Assembly (NCBI RefSeq): GCF_009724245.1
Contig: NZ_WNNK01000008.1
Span: 62,001-126,000, forward strand
From: Pseudomonas spelaei
GTDB lineage: Bacteria; Pseudomonadota; Gammaproteobacteria; Pseudomonadales; Pseudomonadaceae
Length of the DNA: 64,000 bases
Direction: 5' to 3'
Shown here: one piece after another, positions 8,647-18,268 of the stretch
Layout: each line of letters begins with the position of its first letter
Position numbering within the stretch: the first letter of the stretch is position 1
Made by a program: the position numbers and the translations under genes
Notes under the pieces: model-generated
What the model saw: only the letters and a program-made list of their open reading frames with translations
What the model was told of the DNA's origin: nothing
The model's database searches: none

Positions 8647-8748
8647 TGTAGCCGCTGCCGAGGCACGAGGCTGCGATGGACTGCGCAGCAGGCCCTGAGG
8701 GCGGTCCTGCGGCCCGCATCGCAGCCTCGTGCCTCGGCAGCGGCTACA
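8647..8748. repeat. REPIN: inverted pair of REP elements (family A)
   Basis: Two perfectly complementary 32-base arms (8647-8678 and 8717-8748) begin TGTAGCCGCTGCCGAGGCAC. The same arms recur at 18269-18368 and, with changes, at 42393-42495. It lies downstream of the lipoprotein terminator and upstream of the phn promoter. Confidence 0.92.
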
Positions 8749-8763
8749 GAAAATCAGGCATTA

Positions 8764-8792
8764 AAAAGGCGACCTTTCAAAGGTCGCCTTTT
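8764..8792 (-). terminator. Intrinsic terminator of the lipoprotein gene
   Basis: A 14-base perfect inverted repeat (AAAAGGCGACCTTT / AAAGGTCGCCTTTT) with a one-base centre begins two bases after the stop codon and ends in a T run on the minus strand. It could also act on the plus strand. Confidence 0.9.
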
Positions 8793-8793
8793 G

Positions 8794-9186
8794 TTATTGC
8801 GCGTACTGCTTGCTCAACCCCGGCGGCACGCCGTGGATATCGGTCTCTTCCCAAGGCCCATTCGGGCTGATGGAGCGACTCCAGCCATTGCTCCAACGGT
8901 AATACGTGCGCTGGCGGTAAAACGTGTCTGGCTGCTCGTCCAGCACATACACCTGCATCCTTCCATCCCAATGGCTCGAAGCCCCAGGTGGCGGTGCGAA
9001 GGTGGCGGAGGTGCTCGGCGGCGCCTTGGGCGGTGCGGTCACCGGTCCGGACGGCTTGGTACTCGGATGGGTTGAAGGCCCTGACGGCGGGATAGTCGGG
9101 CCGGTAGGTGCCGATGGCCGATGAACCGCACAAGCACTCAAGCCCAGAACCAGGCTAAGCAGGGTGAGACGAGCGATGGAGGTCAT
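8794..9186 (-). CDS. Proline-rich putative lipoprotein of unknown function
   Basis: I do not recognise a named family. The 130-residue product has a lipoprotein signal (MTSIARLTLLSLVLGLSACA, lipobox LSAC) followed by a low-complexity Pro/Ser/Thr linker (about residues 25-60). A compact aromatic C-terminal part contains RTYYRWSNGWSRS and NGPWEETDIHGVPPGLSK. The start ATG 9184-9186 is supported by GAGGAAG five bases upstream; an upstream GTG is less well placed. It follows ccmI by 15 bases and ends in a strong terminator, so it is probably the last gene of the ccm transcript. A cell-envelope location is inferred from the signal only. Confidence 0.75.
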   Translation of the reverse strand: MTSIARLTLLSLVLGLSACAVHRPSAPTGPTIPPSGPSTHPSTKPSGPVTAPPKAPPSTSATFAPPPGASSHWDGRMQVYVLDEQPDTFYRQRTYYRWSNGWSRSISPNGPWEETDIHGVPPGLSKQYAQ

Positions 9187-9201
9187 GGGCACTTCCTCAG
9201 G

Positions 9202-10395
9202 TTATTTATCCGGGCTGTCGATGGTCAGCTGCTGCAAGGCTGTGGTGCTGCTGGCCAAGGGTTGGCTGCGGCCGATCCACTCGCCAGCGGTCGGTTGACC
9301 GGCCCGGGATATGCGCGCAACCAGTTGGACTTCGGGAAAGTTGGACAGTTTCAACTGCGGCATCATCGCGTCGGCATCGCCCAGTTCGACAGTGATCGGC
9401 AGGTCGGCCACGGTCACGCGCCTGGCCGCCAATGGCGCCGGCGGGCCGTTTACCGCGCGGGCGAAGATGAACACACTGTCGCCTGGCGCGGCCTTGGCTT
9501 TAATGTCCGCTGACAGGTCAACACGGACCTTCATTTGCGCCTGTGCCTTAACGGGCGCCACAGTACCGCCGCTTTCCTTCAGCTTCTCTGCTGCCCGATC
9601 AATCCCGCCTTGCAGTGCCGCACGGGAGTTGTCCTGGGGGGGCAATTGCGCCAGCAGGCGGTTCCAGTAATCAATCGCCTCCTGATAACGCTGGCCTTCA
9701 AAGGCCGCGATGCCCAGCAGCCCAAGGCTGGTGACTTCTTTCGGATCCTGCTTCAACGCCTCATCGGTCAAGGCCTGAACCTTGGGCGACCACTGCTTGT
9801 TGTCGGCAAAGTACTGCGCTTGAGCCCACTGCCCGAGCAGTTCAGGCTGACGGCCGGCCAGGGCCACGGTGCGTTCGAAGATTTTCGCGGCATCAGCCGA
9901 ACGGTCCTGGGCCATGTAGGCGCGACCGAGGAAGTACAGGCCTTCCGGCGAATCCGGCTGCGCTGCTGCTGCCCGCTCCAGACGCCGGGTCATGTCTTCC
10001 ATGGACACCGGTGGCTGGGAGAATTCGCGGGTCAACTCGACCTTGTCGCTGGCACCGTAATGCAAGTAAAGACCAAGGCCCAGCACTGGCACCAGGATCG
10101 CGGCCAGCAATGGCAACGGCTTGCCAAGACGTGATTCCCGGGGCTTTTCCACACCCTCGGTATCGGCCAGCAACTCACGGGCCGCTTCAGCGCGACCGGT
10201 ATCCAGCTGCGCGGCATCAAGCACGCCTTCGTCCTGCTGGGTTTGCAATTCCGCCACGCGCTCCTGGTACAACGCCACGTTCAGCGCAGTGCGATCTTCT
10301 TCACGTTGGGCACGACGGCCGCGCAAAACCGGGATCAACAGGAAACTCAAGGCAACCAAAAGCAGCAGACCTGCTGCGAGCCAGAAATCAATCAT
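9202..10395 (-). CDS. ccmI: CcmI, cytochrome c maturation apocytochrome chaperone
   Basis: CcmI (CycH) holds apocytochrome c for heme attachment by the CcmF/H ligase. The 397-residue protein has two N-terminal membrane segments ([20 protein letters not shown] and [20 protein letters not shown]) enclosing a cytoplasmic charged region. It then has TPR-like helices ([36 protein letters not shown]) and a C-terminal beta-rich periplasmic domain. Its start overlaps ccmH by 8 bases. Domain order and operon position identify it well. Confidence 0.95.
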   Translation of the reverse strand: MIDFWLAAGLLLLVALSFLLIPVLRGRRAQREEDRTALNVALYQERVAELQTQQDEGVLDAAQLDTGRAEAARELLADTEGVEKPRESRLGKPLPLLAAILVPVLGLGLYLHYGASDKVELTREFSQPPVSMEDMTRRLERAAAAQPDSPEGLYFLGRAYMAQDRSADAAKIFERTVALAGRQPELLGQWAQAQYFADNKQWSPKVQALTDEALKQDPKEVTSLGLLGIAAFEGQRYQEAIDYWNRLLAQLPPQDNSRAALQGGIDRAAEKLKESGGTVAPVKAQAQMKVRVDLSADIKAKAAPGDSVFIFARAVNGPPAPLAARRVTVADLPITVELGDADAMMPQLKLSNFPEVQLVARISRAGQPTAGEWIGRSQPLASSTTALQQLTIDSPDK

Positions 10396-10861
10396 CAGTA
10401 TTTTTGTCCAGCAGTTGGTCGAGGCGTTGACGCTCGGAGGCGGAAAGCGAGTCCGAGCCTTCGGCCGGGGCGGCGCGACGGCGGCGGATGATCACGGCGA
10501 TGACCACCAGGCCACCCAGCAACAACCCGGCGGGGCCAAACCACAGCAGCGCGGTCTTGCCTGTGAGCGCCGGCTTATAGCGGACGAAATCACCGTAGCG
10601 ATCGACCATGAAGTCGATGATCTGCTGATTGTCCTTGCCCTCGCCCAGCATGCGGAAGATCTCTTTGCGCAGGTCGGCGGCAATCGGCGCGTTGGAGTCG
10701 GCGATGTCCTGGTTCTGGCACTTGGGGCAGCGCAGTTCCTTGGTCAATTCGCGAAAACGCTCGCGGTCACCGTCTTTAGCGAACTCATAGGCGTCGATGG
10801 CGGCGTGAGCCACGCCGGCCATACTCAGGCCCAATACAGCGGCGGCTAACCAACGCTTCAT
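10388..10861 (-). CDS. ccmH: CcmH, cytochrome c maturation thiol oxidoreductase
   Basis: CcmH keeps the CXXCH cysteines of apocytochrome c reduced and belongs to the heme ligase complex. The 157-residue protein has a signal peptide ([20 protein letters not shown]), the redox motif LRCPKCQNQ (Cys45, Cys48) and one C-terminal membrane helix ([20 protein letters not shown]) followed by basic residues. It is the short CcmH form with the TPR part on the separate protein CcmI. The start overlaps ccmG by four bases. Confidence 0.96.
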   Translation of the reverse strand: MKRWLAAAVLGLSMAGVAHAAIDAYEFAKDGDRERFRELTKELRCPKCQNQDIADSNAPIAADLRKEIFRMLGEGKDNQQIIDFMVDRYGDFVRYKPALTGKTALLWFGPAGLLLGGLVVIAVIIRRRRAAPAEGSDSLSASERQRLDQLLDKNTDD

Positions 10862-11394
10862 GGCTTGGCCTCGTCGACCAGTGCCTGATATTTGGCGGCC
10901 AGTTGCTCGCGCCAGACCACTTCGTCGATCACCCCCACGTACTTGTCGCGGATCACACCCTTGGCATCGATGAAGAAGGTTTCCGGAGCGCCGTAGACAC
11001 CGAGGTTGAGGCCGAGATTGCCGTCCTCATCGCGGATATCCATCTGGTACGGGTTGTGGAATTCCGCCAACCACTTCAAGGCCGACGCATTGTCGTCCTT
11101 GTAGTTGATGCCGTAGATCACCACGCCCTGCTCGGCCAGCTTATTGAGCACCGGATGCTCGACCCGGCAGGAAATGCACCAGGTGGCCCAGACGTTGACC
11201 AGCGCCGGTTTGCCCTGCAAATCGGCCTGGGTCAGGGTGCGGTCGCCCTGCACCGTCGGCAGGGAAAACGCCGGGAACGGCTTGCCGATCATCGCTGACG
11301 GCAGCTCGGCGGGGTCCAGATACAGGCCGCGATACAAGAACACAGCCACCACCAAAAACAGGGCCAGCGGCAACACCATCAACCAACGCTTCAT
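10858..11394 (-). CDS. ccmG: CcmG (DsbE), membrane-anchored thioredoxin-like protein
   Basis: CcmG supplies reducing power to CcmH and apocytochrome c in the periplasm. The 178-residue protein has an N-terminal anchor (LMVLPLALFLVVAVFLYRGL) and a thioredoxin fold with active site ATWCISCRVEHP (Cys73, Cys76). It also has the CcmG-specific segment GINYKDDNASALKWL and GVYGAPETFFID with the cis-proline. It overlaps ccmF and ccmH by four bases on each side. Confidence 0.96.
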   Translation of the reverse strand: MKRWLMVLPLALFLVVAVFLYRGLYLDPAELPSAMIGKPFPAFSLPTVQGDRTLTQADLQGKPALVNVWATWCISCRVEHPVLNKLAEQGVVIYGINYKDDNASALKWLAEFHNPYQMDIRDEDGNLGLNLGVYGAPETFFIDAKGVIRDKYVGVIDEVVWREQLAAKYQALVDEAKP

Positions 11395-13379
11395 ACGGCT
11401 GCCCCTTGCAGGCCGAGGGCTTCACGCACCCGGCTCTTGACCTTGACCCGGTAACGCCGGTCCATCGCCGCCAGCAACCCACCGAAACCGGTGAGCAAAC
11501 CGCCGAACCAGATCCAGCGCACAAACGGTTTGACGTGGACTCGCACAGCCCAGGCGCCATCACCCAACGGCTCGCCCAGGGCGACGTACAAATCGCGGGT
11601 AAACCCGGCATCGATCCCGGCTTCGGTCATCATTGAGCTTTGCACGGTGTACAGGCGTTTTTCCGGGTGCAGCACGGCCACTTCCTTGCCGTTGCGCACG
11701 ACGCGCACGGTGCCTTTGTCCGACGTGAAGTTCGGCCCTTCGAAGTGTTTGGCGCCTTCGAAGATGAAGTGATAACCGGCCAGGTCCATGGACTCGCCCG
11801 GTGCCAGGCGCAGGTCGCGCTCGGCGCTGTTCTGGCTGGACAACACCACGCCCAGTGCGCAAACGGCGATGCCGAGGTGCGCCACCTGCATGCCCCAGTA
11901 GCTGCGAGTCAGGCTCGGCAGGCCCTTGATCAGGCCTTTGTGGCGGGTCTTGTCGAAGATGTCGCGCACGCCAGCCAGCAATACCCAGGCAGCGAGCATG
12001 AAGGTCGCCAACACGGCCCAGTTAAAGTCGCCGTAGGCGATCCCGGCAATCACGGCCAGGGCGGCGCTGCCCAACAGCACGGGGGTCAGCATGCCCACCA
12101 GCCATTTCACCGGCGTGTCTTTCCAACGCACCAGCATGCCGATCGCCATCACCACCATCAGCAAGCCCATCAGCGGAATGAACAGCGCGTTGAAGTACGG
12201 CGGGCCAACGGACAACTTGGCACCGGTCAAGGCATCCAGCACCAGCGGATACAGGGTGCCCAGCAGGATCATCGACGCGGCCACCACCAGCACCAGGTTA
12301 TTGCCCAGCAACAGGGTTTCCCGGGACCAGAGGTTGAAGCCGACGTGGCTCTTGACCACTGGAGCGCGCAACGCAAACAGCGTCAACGAGCCGCCGACTA
12401 CAAACAGCAGGAAGATCAGGATGAACACGCCGCGCTCAGGGTCGGATGCAAACGCGTGAACCGAGGTCAGCACACCGGAACGCACGAGGAAGGTACCGAG
12501 CAGGCTCAGGGAGAACGCCGCGATAGCCAGCAACACGGTCCAGCTCTTGAACACACCGCGCTTCTCGGTCACCGCCAACGAGTGAATCAGCGCCGTACCC
12601 ACCAGCCAAGGCATGAAGGAGGCGTTTTCCACCGGGTCCCAGAACCACCAGCCGCCCCAGCCAAGTTCGTAGTAGGCCCACCAGGAGCCCAACGTAATAC
12701 CAATGCCGAGGAAGGCCCAGGCGACAATGGTCCATGGCCGTGACCAGCGTGCCCAGGCCGCATCAAGACGCCCGCCGAGCAAGGCGGCGATGGCAAAGGC
12801 GAAGGCTACCGAGAACCCCACGTACCCCATGTACAGCATCGGCGGGTGGACGATCAGGCCGATGTCTTGCAGCAGCGGGTTGAGGTCGTGCCCGTCCGCC
12901 GGGATTTGCGGCAGGATGCGGGTGAATGGGTTGGAGGTCATGATCAGGAACAGCAGGAAACCGATGCTGATCATGCCCATCACCGCCAGCACCCGCGCCA
13001 GCATCACTTGCGGCAGTTGTCGGGAGAAGACCGATACGGCGAAAGTCCAGCCGCCGAGGATCAAGGCCCACAGCAGCAGGGAACCTTCGTGGGCACCCCA
13101 CACGGCGCTGAACTTGTAATACCAGGGCAAGGCGCTGTTGGAGTTGTTGGCGACATACGCGACGGAAAAATCGTCGGTCATGAAGGCGTAGGTCAGGCAA
13201 CCAAAGGCAAAGGCCAGAAAGGCGAACTGCCCCCATGCCGCCGGCTGAGCCAGGCTCATCCACAGCCGATCACCGCGCCAGGCCCCCAGCAGCGGGACGA
13301 TGGCCTGGACCACGGCGAAGCACAAGGCGAGAATCATCGCCAGTTGGCCCAACTCAGGAATAAACAGTGCAGACGTCAT
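11391..13379 (-). CDS. ccmF: CcmF, cytochrome c heme lyase subunit
   Basis: CcmF is the large integral-membrane subunit that attaches heme to apocytochrome c. The roughly 662-residue protein has many hydrophobic helices and the tryptophan-rich WWD signature GWGGWWFWDPVENASFMPW in the middle, flanked by conserved histidines (for example LIVHPPMLYMG). The start is either ATG 13377-13379 or the GTG just before it; AGGAGG lies eight bases upstream of the ATG. It is separated by three bases from ccmE. Confidence 0.97.
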   Translation of the reverse strand: MTSALFIPELGQLAMILALCFAVVQAIVPLLGAWRGDRLWMSLAQPAAWGQFAFLAFAFGCLTYAFMTDDFSVAYVANNSNSALPWYYKFSAVWGAHEGSLLLWALILGGWTFAVSVFSRQLPQVMLARVLAVMGMISIGFLLFLIMTSNPFTRILPQIPADGHDLNPLLQDIGLIVHPPMLYMGYVGFSVAFAFAIAALLGGRLDAAWARWSRPWTIVAWAFLGIGITLGSWWAYYELGWGGWWFWDPVENASFMPWLVGTALIHSLAVTEKRGVFKSWTVLLAIAAFSLSLLGTFLVRSGVLTSVHAFASDPERGVFILIFLLFVVGGSLTLFALRAPVVKSHVGFNLWSRETLLLGNNLVLVVAASMILLGTLYPLVLDALTGAKLSVGPPYFNALFIPLMGLLMVVMAIGMLVRWKDTPVKWLVGMLTPVLLGSAALAVIAGIAYGDFNWAVLATFMLAAWVLLAGVRDIFDKTRHKGLIKGLPSLTRSYWGMQVAHLGIAVCALGVVLSSQNSAERDLRLAPGESMDLAGYHFIFEGAKHFEGPNFTSDKGTVRVVRNGKEVAVLHPEKRLYTVQSSMMTEAGIDAGFTRDLYVALGEPLGDGAWAVRVHVKPFVRWIWFGGLLTGFGGLLAAMDRRYRVKVKSRVREALGLQGAAV

Positions 13380-13382
13380 CAC

Positions 13383-13838
13383 TTAGCCCTCCTTGGCAGG
13401 GGTTGGGGCTGATTGACCGCTGTCTTTCAGCGCCTTGGTCACTTCTGGCGGCATGTATTTTTCATCGTGCTTGGCCAGTACTTCATCGGCCACCACCACG
13501 CCGTCGGCGTTGAGTTTGCCCAGGGCGACGATGCCCTGGCCTTCACGGAACAGGTCCGGGAGGATGCCGCGATAAGTGATGGTCACGGATTTATTGAAGT
13601 CGGTGACCACGAATTTGACGTCCAGGGAGTCACCGGAACGTTGCAGGGAGCCCTTCTCTACCATGCCGCCGGCACGAATACGGGTGTCCAGCGGTGCTTC
13701 GCCGTTGGCGATCTGGGTCGGGGTGTAGAACAGGTTGATGTTCTCCCGCAGGGCGCTCAAGGCCAGGGTCACGGCAATGCCGACGCCGGCCAGGATGGCA
13801 AGGATGATTAACAGACGCTTTCTACGCAGCGGATTCAC
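13383..13838 (-). CDS. ccmE: CcmE, periplasmic heme chaperone
   Basis: CcmE binds heme covalently and passes it from CcmC to CcmF. The 151-residue protein has an N-terminal anchor ([20 protein letters not shown]), a beta-barrel domain ([33 protein letters not shown]) and the heme-attachment motif [10 protein letters not shown] with His124 and Tyr128. Length is normal. It is coupled to ccmD by a four-base overlap. Confidence 0.97.
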   Translation of the reverse strand: MNPLRRKRLLIILAILAGVGIAVTLALSALRENINLFYTPTQIANGEAPLDTRIRAGGMVEKGSLQRSGDSLDVKFVVTDFNKSVTITYRGILPDLFREGQGIVALGKLNADGVVVADEVLAKHDEKYMPPEVTKALKDSGQSAPTPAKEG

Positions 13839-14011
13839 TTATCGGTCTCCCGGCGCAGACGACGCGCCTCTTGTTGCAGGTAACGCTTGCGGGCCAGGAT
13901 CGGCGCGGCGACGTTGAGGGCCAGCACCGCCAGGCAGATGCCGTAGGCCGTCCAGACATACAGGCCGTGATGGCCCATGGCGAGAAAATCACTGAAAGAG
14001 GCAAAACTCAT
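13835..14011 (-). CDS. ccmD: CcmD, small membrane protein of heme export
   Basis: CcmD helps release holo-CcmE from the CcmABC complex. The 58-residue protein starts [20 protein letters not shown], has one membrane helix ([19 protein letters not shown]) and a very basic C-terminus ([18 protein letters not shown]). The start at ATG 14009-14011 gives an ATGA overlap with ccmC and the conserved FLAMGHHG N-terminus; a longer open frame upstream lies within ccmC. Confidence 0.93.
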   Translation of the reverse strand: MSFASFSDFLAMGHHGLYVWTAYGICLAVLALNVAAPILARKRYLQQEARRLRRETDK

Positions 14012-14763
14012 CCACGGGCTCCCAGGCTGTTGTGTACTTCGGCCTTGACCCAACTGGCGCGTGCTTCACGCTTGAGCACTTCAAGGCGCATGCGCATCAG
14101 CAGCACAGCACCAAAGAAGCAGTAGAACCCCAGCACCATCAACAGCAGTGGCGCCCACATTTCCACGGGCATGGCCGGTTTTTCAGTGAGCGTAAAGGTG
14201 GCGCCCTGGTGCAGGGTGTTCCACCACTCCACCGAGTACTTGATGATCGGGATATTGATCACCCCGACGATGGCCAGCACGGCGCAGGCCTTGGCGGCAC
14301 TGTCGCGGTTGCTGATGGCGTTGCCCAGCGCAATCAGGCCGAAGTACAGAAACAGCAGAATCAACATCGACGTGAGGCGCGCATCCCACACCCACCACGA
14401 GCCCCAGGTCGGCTTGCCCCAGATTGCACCGGTGACCAACGCCACAGCCGTCATCCAGGCACCGATGGGCGCCGCGCATTGCAGCGCGACATCGGCCAGT
14501 TTCATCTTCCACACCAGGCCGACAACGCCGCACACCGCCAGCATCACGTAGCAGGACTGGGCCAGCATCGCGGCAGGAACGTGGATGTAGATGATGCGAA
14601 AGCTGTTGCCTTGCTGATAGTCCGGCGGCGCGAAGGCCAGGCCCCAGACCAGGCCGATACCGATCAGTAAAACGGCGGCGATGCTCAACCACGGCAGCAG
14701 TTTGCCACTGATGCCATAGAACCACTTGGGCGAGCCGAGCTTGTGAAACCAGGTCCAGTTCAT
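14008..14763 (-). CDS. ccmC: CcmC, heme handling protein
   Basis: CcmC loads heme onto CcmE at the outer face of the inner membrane. The 251-residue protein has six likely membrane helices and the WWD motif [17 protein letters not shown] with flanking histidine IYIHVP. I placed the start at ATG 14761-14763 ([15 protein letters not shown]), preceded by GGAA at seven bases; ATG 14773-14775 four codons earlier is an alternative. An 84-base gap separates it from ccmB, the largest in the operon. Confidence 0.95.
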   Translation of the reverse strand: MNWTWFHKLGSPKWFYGISGKLLPWLSIAAVLLIGIGLVWGLAFAPPDYQQGNSFRIIYIHVPAAMLAQSCYVMLAVCGVVGLVWKMKLADVALQCAAPIGAWMTAVALVTGAIWGKPTWGSWWVWDARLTSMLILLFLYFGLIALGNAISNRDSAAKACAVLAIVGVINIPIIKYSVEWWNTLHQGATFTLTEKPAMPVEMWAPLLLMVLGFYCFFGAVLLMRMRLEVLKREARASWVKAEVHNSLGARG

Positions 14764-14847
14764 TGCTGTTTCCATCACGGTGCTTCTTGTCGTTGCAAGA
14801 AGCCAAGGGTCTTTACTGGTTAAGTAACAACACTTAACCAGACCTCA

Positions 14848-15516
14848 TTATTCGCCGACGCTGATCTTCAGGCCAGCCGCTATAGCAAAGGGTGTCAGGG
14901 TTACCGCCAGGGCGGCCAGGCTGCCAAGCCACAGGAGGTAACCGGTCGCCGGCATGCCCTGGAGCGCCGCTTGTAAAGCGCCGCTGCCCAGGATCAACAC
15001 CGGGATATACAAAGGCAAGATCAACAGGGCCAACAACAGGCCACCCCGTTTCAAGCCGACGGTCAGTGCCGCACCGACAGCGCCCAACAAGCTGAGCACC
15101 GGGGTGCCGAGCAATAATGACAGGAGCAACACCGGCAGGCACTCGGCAGGCAATCCCAGCATCATCGCCAGCAGTGGCGCAAGCAGCACCAGCGCCAGGC
15201 CGGAAAACGCCCAGTGTGCCAGTACCTTGGCCAGGACCAGAAGAGGCAGGGGGTGCGACGAAAGGACCCACTGTTCAAGGGAGCCATCTTCGAAATCACT
15301 GCGAAACAGCCCGTCCAGCGAGAGCAGGACGGACAACAGGGCCGCTACCCAGACCAGTCCCGGAGACAAGGTTTGCAACAGTTTAGTCTCGGGGCCAACC
15401 GCCAAAGGGAACAAGGCGATGACAATCGCAAAGAACACCAGCGGATTGGCCAGTTCAGCCGGGCGCCGACACAGCAAACGTGCTTCACGGGCGACCAACA
15501 GGGCGAACACACTCAT
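14848..15516 (-). CDS. ccmB: CcmB, ABC permease for cytochrome c maturation
   Basis: CcmB is the membrane partner of the CcmA ATPase in the complex that releases holo-CcmE. The 222-residue protein starts [21 protein letters not shown] and has about six hydrophobic helices with the conserved loop [16 protein letters not shown]. The start at 15516 overlaps the ccmA stop as ATGA. Length and order are as in other gamma-proteobacteria. Confidence 0.95.
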   Translation of the reverse strand: MSVFALLVAREARLLCRRPAELANPLVFFAIVIALFPLAVGPETKLLQTLSPGLVWVAALLSVLLSLDGLFRSDFEDGSLEQWVLSSHPLPLLVLAKVLAHWAFSGLALVLLAPLLAMMLGLPAECLPVLLLSLLLGTPVLSLLGAVGAALTVGLKRGGLLLALLILPLYIPVLILGSGALQAALQGMPATGYLLWLGSLAALAVTLTPFAIAAGLKISVGE

Positions 15517-16148
15517 ACCGACCACCGCCCCAGATCCAGGTCACGGTAACCGGCGGGCATCCGGGCCAGGGTGTGGTGGGTAGTGAGTACCACCATGCCG
15601 CCCTGCTCGCAGTGATTGGCCAGGTGTTCTTCCAGTTGCGCGACGCCCTGTTTATCCAGGGCCGTGAAAGGTTCGTCGAGGATCCACAGCGGCGGGCCCT
15701 CCAGATACAAGCGGGCCAGGGCCACACGGCGCTGCTGGCCGGCTGAAAGGGTGTGACACGGCACATCCTCAAAACCCTTGAGGCCAACGGCGGCCAGGGC
15801 CTGCCAGATGGCTTCACGGGTGGCCGGATGATGCAGGGCGCTGAGCCAACTGAGGTTTTCTTCAGGGGTCAGCACATCCTTGATCCCGGCGGCGTGGCCG
15901 ATCCAGACCAGATTGCGGGCCAACTCCGTGCGCTGTTCGTTCAAGGGTTTGCCGTTGAGGCGCACTTGCCCGGCCGTCGGCTGCATCAAGCCCGCCAGCA
16001 GGCGCAATAGACTGGTCTTGCCGCTGCCGTTGGGCCCGCTGATCTGCACCATGTCGCCGCCCGCCAGATGCAGTTCGAGGTGTTCGAAGAGCATCCGCAG
16101 ATCGCGTTCACAAGCGAGCGCTACGGCTTCTAGAAGAGGGCTGGTCAA
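15513..16148 (-). CDS. ccmA: CcmA, ABC ATPase for cytochrome c maturation
   Basis: CcmA hydrolyses ATP to free heme-loaded CcmE from CcmCD. The 211-residue protein has Walker [10 protein letters not shown] at about residue 38, signature [18 protein letters not shown] and Walker [13 protein letters not shown]. It is the first gene of the ccm operon and is divergent from the fliK-like gene, sharing a 198-base intergenic region. Confidence 0.96.
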   Translation of the reverse strand: MTSPLLEAVALACERDLRMLFEHLELHLAGGDMVQISGPNGSGKTSLLRLLAGLMQPTAGQVRLNGKPLNEQRTELARNLVWIGHAAGIKDVLTPEENLSWLSALHHPATREAIWQALAAVGLKGFEDVPCHTLSAGQQRRVALARLYLEGPPLWILDEPFTALDKQGVAQLEEHLANHCEQGGMVVLTTHHTLARMPAGYRDLDLGRWSV

Positions 16149-16288
16149 GAGATTGCGTGCCTTTACGGTTCAAGTCGGCGGTGGAGCGGCCGTTAAAGAG
16201 ATGCAGAATAGATGCTTTGACGGCCTGTTTTAGAGAGCTGGATCAAATAGTTGTAAGGTTTTAGCCGCTCTCTTTGAAGACCGGCGGC

Positions 16289-16294
16289 ATTATA
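16289..16294 (-). promoter_or_regulatory. Candidate -10 box of the ccm operon
   Basis: The minus strand carries a perfect TATAAT about 140 bases upstream of ccmA. The sequence 17 bases further upstream (TCTTTA) is a poor -35 match, so the assignment rests on the -10 alone. The region also holds a small hairpin (GCCCT/AGGGC, 16304-16322). It could serve the divergent gene too. Confidence 0.4.
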
Positions 16295-16346
16295 CATGTG
16301 ATGCCCTACTCTAAAGAGGGCAATTTCCCTTGAGACGGCGCGCGCG

Positions 16347-17924
16347 ATGACCGGTGACATCAACCTTCCTGTGCTTCCCCCGACGCCCCCGGCTGCGCCT
16401 CGCCCTGCTCCGCCGGTGGGTGAACTGCTGAAATTGCTGGAACCCCAGACAGGGCTGATTGATCCGGGGAAAACCGCGAATGCCGAGGTGCTGGCCCTCA
16501 AGCAAGGTGGCGATGCCTTTCAGCTATTACTCAAGTTGACCCTCGAAGGAGGCCGCCAGACCCTGGTCCAGGCCTCCAGCAACCAGCCACTGCCCTTGGG
16601 CAGCAATGTGGCGGTCAGCCAGGCGCCCTCGGGCAACCTGACCATCAGCTTGCAGCAGGCGCTGAGTTCCACAGTCGCCACCCTGACCCGCATCGACACC
16701 CACCAATTGCCGGTGGGTACGTTGTTGCAGGGCAAGGTAATCACCACCCAACCGCTGCCCCAAGGCACGGGCCAGGCGACGATCTATCGCTCCATGGTCA
16801 GCGTACTGAACAGCGCCATGAGCGGTAGCACCCTGGCGATCGAAAGCCCACAACCACTGCGCATCGGCAGTTTGCTCAGCGCCGTGGTGCAGAACGCGCA
16901 AACCCTGAGTTTCGTGCCCTTGAGCGGGCGCCAGGATCAACTGGCCATCGCCCAGCAGCTGTCCACCCAGCAAAGCCGTCAGGGGTCGCTGGACAGCGTA
17001 TTGAATGCCTTGCAAAACCTGCCCCGCAGCGACAGTACTTCCGCCGACCTGCGCGCCGCGGTCGAGCGGTTGCTTTCAGGCTTGCCGGACCTCGCGCAGG
17101 TCAGCACCCCCAAAGGCTTGGCGCAGGCCTTGCTAAACAGCGGGGTGTTCCTGGAAGCCAAGCTGCTGGCCGGGCAAAACCCGCTGGTGGAACCCCCGGA
17201 CATGAAAGGCAGCCTGCTGCGCCTGGTGGCGCAATTACTGCCCACCCTGCCCGCCAACACCAACCTGAATGCCATCCTCGCCGCCAACACCCTGGCCCAG
17301 GTGCTGCCCAGCTTTGTGCGCAGCCCGTTGGGCACACTCGGCCAAGTCGGCGCCCGCACCGCGCCAGCCGGCTTCCCTTTACCGGAGCGCCTGATGCAAT
17401 CGCTGGAAGGCGAAAACAGCCTGGAAAACCTGCTGCGCCTGGCTGCCGCTGCCATCTCCCGATTGCAGAGTCATCAACTGTCGAGCCTGGAACAAACCGG
17501 CACCACCGCCGACGGCAAACTGCTGACCACCTGGCAGTTGGAGATCCCGATGCGCACCTTGCAAGACATCGTGCCACTTCAGGTCAGGTTCCAGCGCGAA
17601 GAACCGGCACCGGACAAGGAACAGCCCGAACGCAAGGCCAGCAAGGAACCCAAACAGATGCTCTGGCGCGTGGAACTGGCCTTCGACATGGAGCCCCTGG
17701 GCCCGTTGCAGGTTCAGGCCCAACTGAGCCAGGGCAAACTGTCCAGCCAGCTGTGGGCAACCCGCCCCTACACCGCCAGCCTGATCGAAAGCCACCTGGG
17801 CAGCCTGCGCGAACGGCTGGTGGCCTCGGGACTCAATGTCGGTGACCTCGACTGCCACCTCGGCGCACCGCCCCAAGGTCCGAAAACCGGGCTCGATCAA
17901 CGTTGGGTGGATGAAACCGCATGA
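16347..17924 (+). CDS. Second FliK-like flagellar hook-length control protein
   Basis: The 525-residue protein has a proline-rich N-terminus, a long Gln/Leu/Ser-rich middle and a C-terminal Flg_hook-type domain (about residues 440-510: MLWRVELAFDMEPLGPLQV, then WATRPYTASLIESHLGSLRE). This is the domain by which FliK contacts FlhB to switch export specificity. A canonical fliK is also present in this window (38503-39840). This copy lies apart from the flagellar operons, in the opposite orientation, and overlaps by four bases the gene for a free FlhB C-terminal domain. The FliK family call is good; a role in flagella is inference. Confidence 0.8.
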   Translation: MTGDINLPVLPPTPPAAPRPAPPVGELLKLLEPQTGLIDPGKTANAEVLALKQGGDAFQLLLKLTLEGGRQTLVQASSNQPLPLGSNVAVSQAPSGNLTISLQQALSSTVATLTRIDTHQLPVGTLLQGKVITTQPLPQGTGQATIYRSMVSVLNSAMSGSTLAIESPQPLRIGSLLSAVVQNAQTLSFVPLSGRQDQLAIAQQLSTQQSRQGSLDSVLNALQNLPRSDSTSADLRAAVERLLSGLPDLAQVSTPKGLAQALLNSGVFLEAKLLAGQNPLVEPPDMKGSLLRLVAQLLPTLPANTNLNAILAANTLAQVLPSFVRSPLGTLGQVGARTAPAGFPLPERLMQSLEGENSLENLLRLAAAAISRLQSHQLSSLEQTGTTADGKLLTTWQLEIPMRTLQDIVPLQVRFQREEPAPDKEQPERKASKEPKQMLWRVELAFDMEPLGPLQVQAQLSQGKLSSQLWATRPYTASLIESHLGSLRERLVASGLNVGDLDCHLGAPPQGPKTGLDQRWVDETA

Positions 17925-18250
17925 AAAACGCTAACCCGCCCCGTCAAGCCATCGCCCTCAAGTATGACGGCCAGCAAGCGCCAACCCTGACTGCCAAGGG
18001 CGACGATGCCTTGGCCGAGGCCATCCTCAAGCTGGCACGGGAACATGAAGTGCCGATTTATGAGAATGCCGAACTGGTCAAATTACTGGCGCGGATGGAG
18101 TTGGGGGACAGCATTCCCGAGGAGCTGTACCGCACCGTCGCCGAGATTATTGCGTTTGCCTGGACCTTGAAGGGCAAGTTCCCGGTGGGGTATGACCCGA
18201 ATGCCGAGCCGGTGGAGCGGGATGTGACGGAACGCGGGGATGATTACTGA
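17921..18250 (+). CDS. Stand-alone FlhB C-terminal-domain protein (FlhX/EscU-YscU switch-like)
   Basis: The 109-residue protein aligns with the cytoplasmic C-terminal fragment of FlhB. Its NPPRQAIALKYDGQQAPTL followed by TAKG parallels FlhB NPTHYAVALKYDPEKGGAPM followed by LLAKG, and VPIYENAELVKLL parallels the later segment of FlhB. It begins at the position of the FlhB autocleavage site and has no membrane helices, so it resembles the cleaved FlhB-CC half. The catalytic NPTH is replaced by NPPR, so no self-cleavage is expected. Its ATG overlaps the stop of the fliK-like gene (ATGA), which indicates a functional pair. Confidence 0.85.
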   Translation: MKNANPPRQAIALKYDGQQAPTLTAKGDDALAEAILKLAREHEVPIYENAELVKLLARMELGDSIPEELYRTVAEIIAFAWTLKGKFPVGYDPNAEPVERDVTERGDDY

Positions 18251-18268
18251 TGAATACCGCAATGCAAT

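Larger units (their letters stand above)
8447..8793. other. Intergenic region between the lipoprotein gene and phnC
   Basis: This 347-base stretch holds, from high to low coordinates, the terminator of the lipoprotein gene (8764-8792), a REPIN (8647-8748), the Pho-box-like repeat (8527-8544) and the phnC leader with a short hairpin (CAGCCATCCGTGGCTG, 8469-8484). No further ORF with coding character was seen. Confidence 0.8.
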
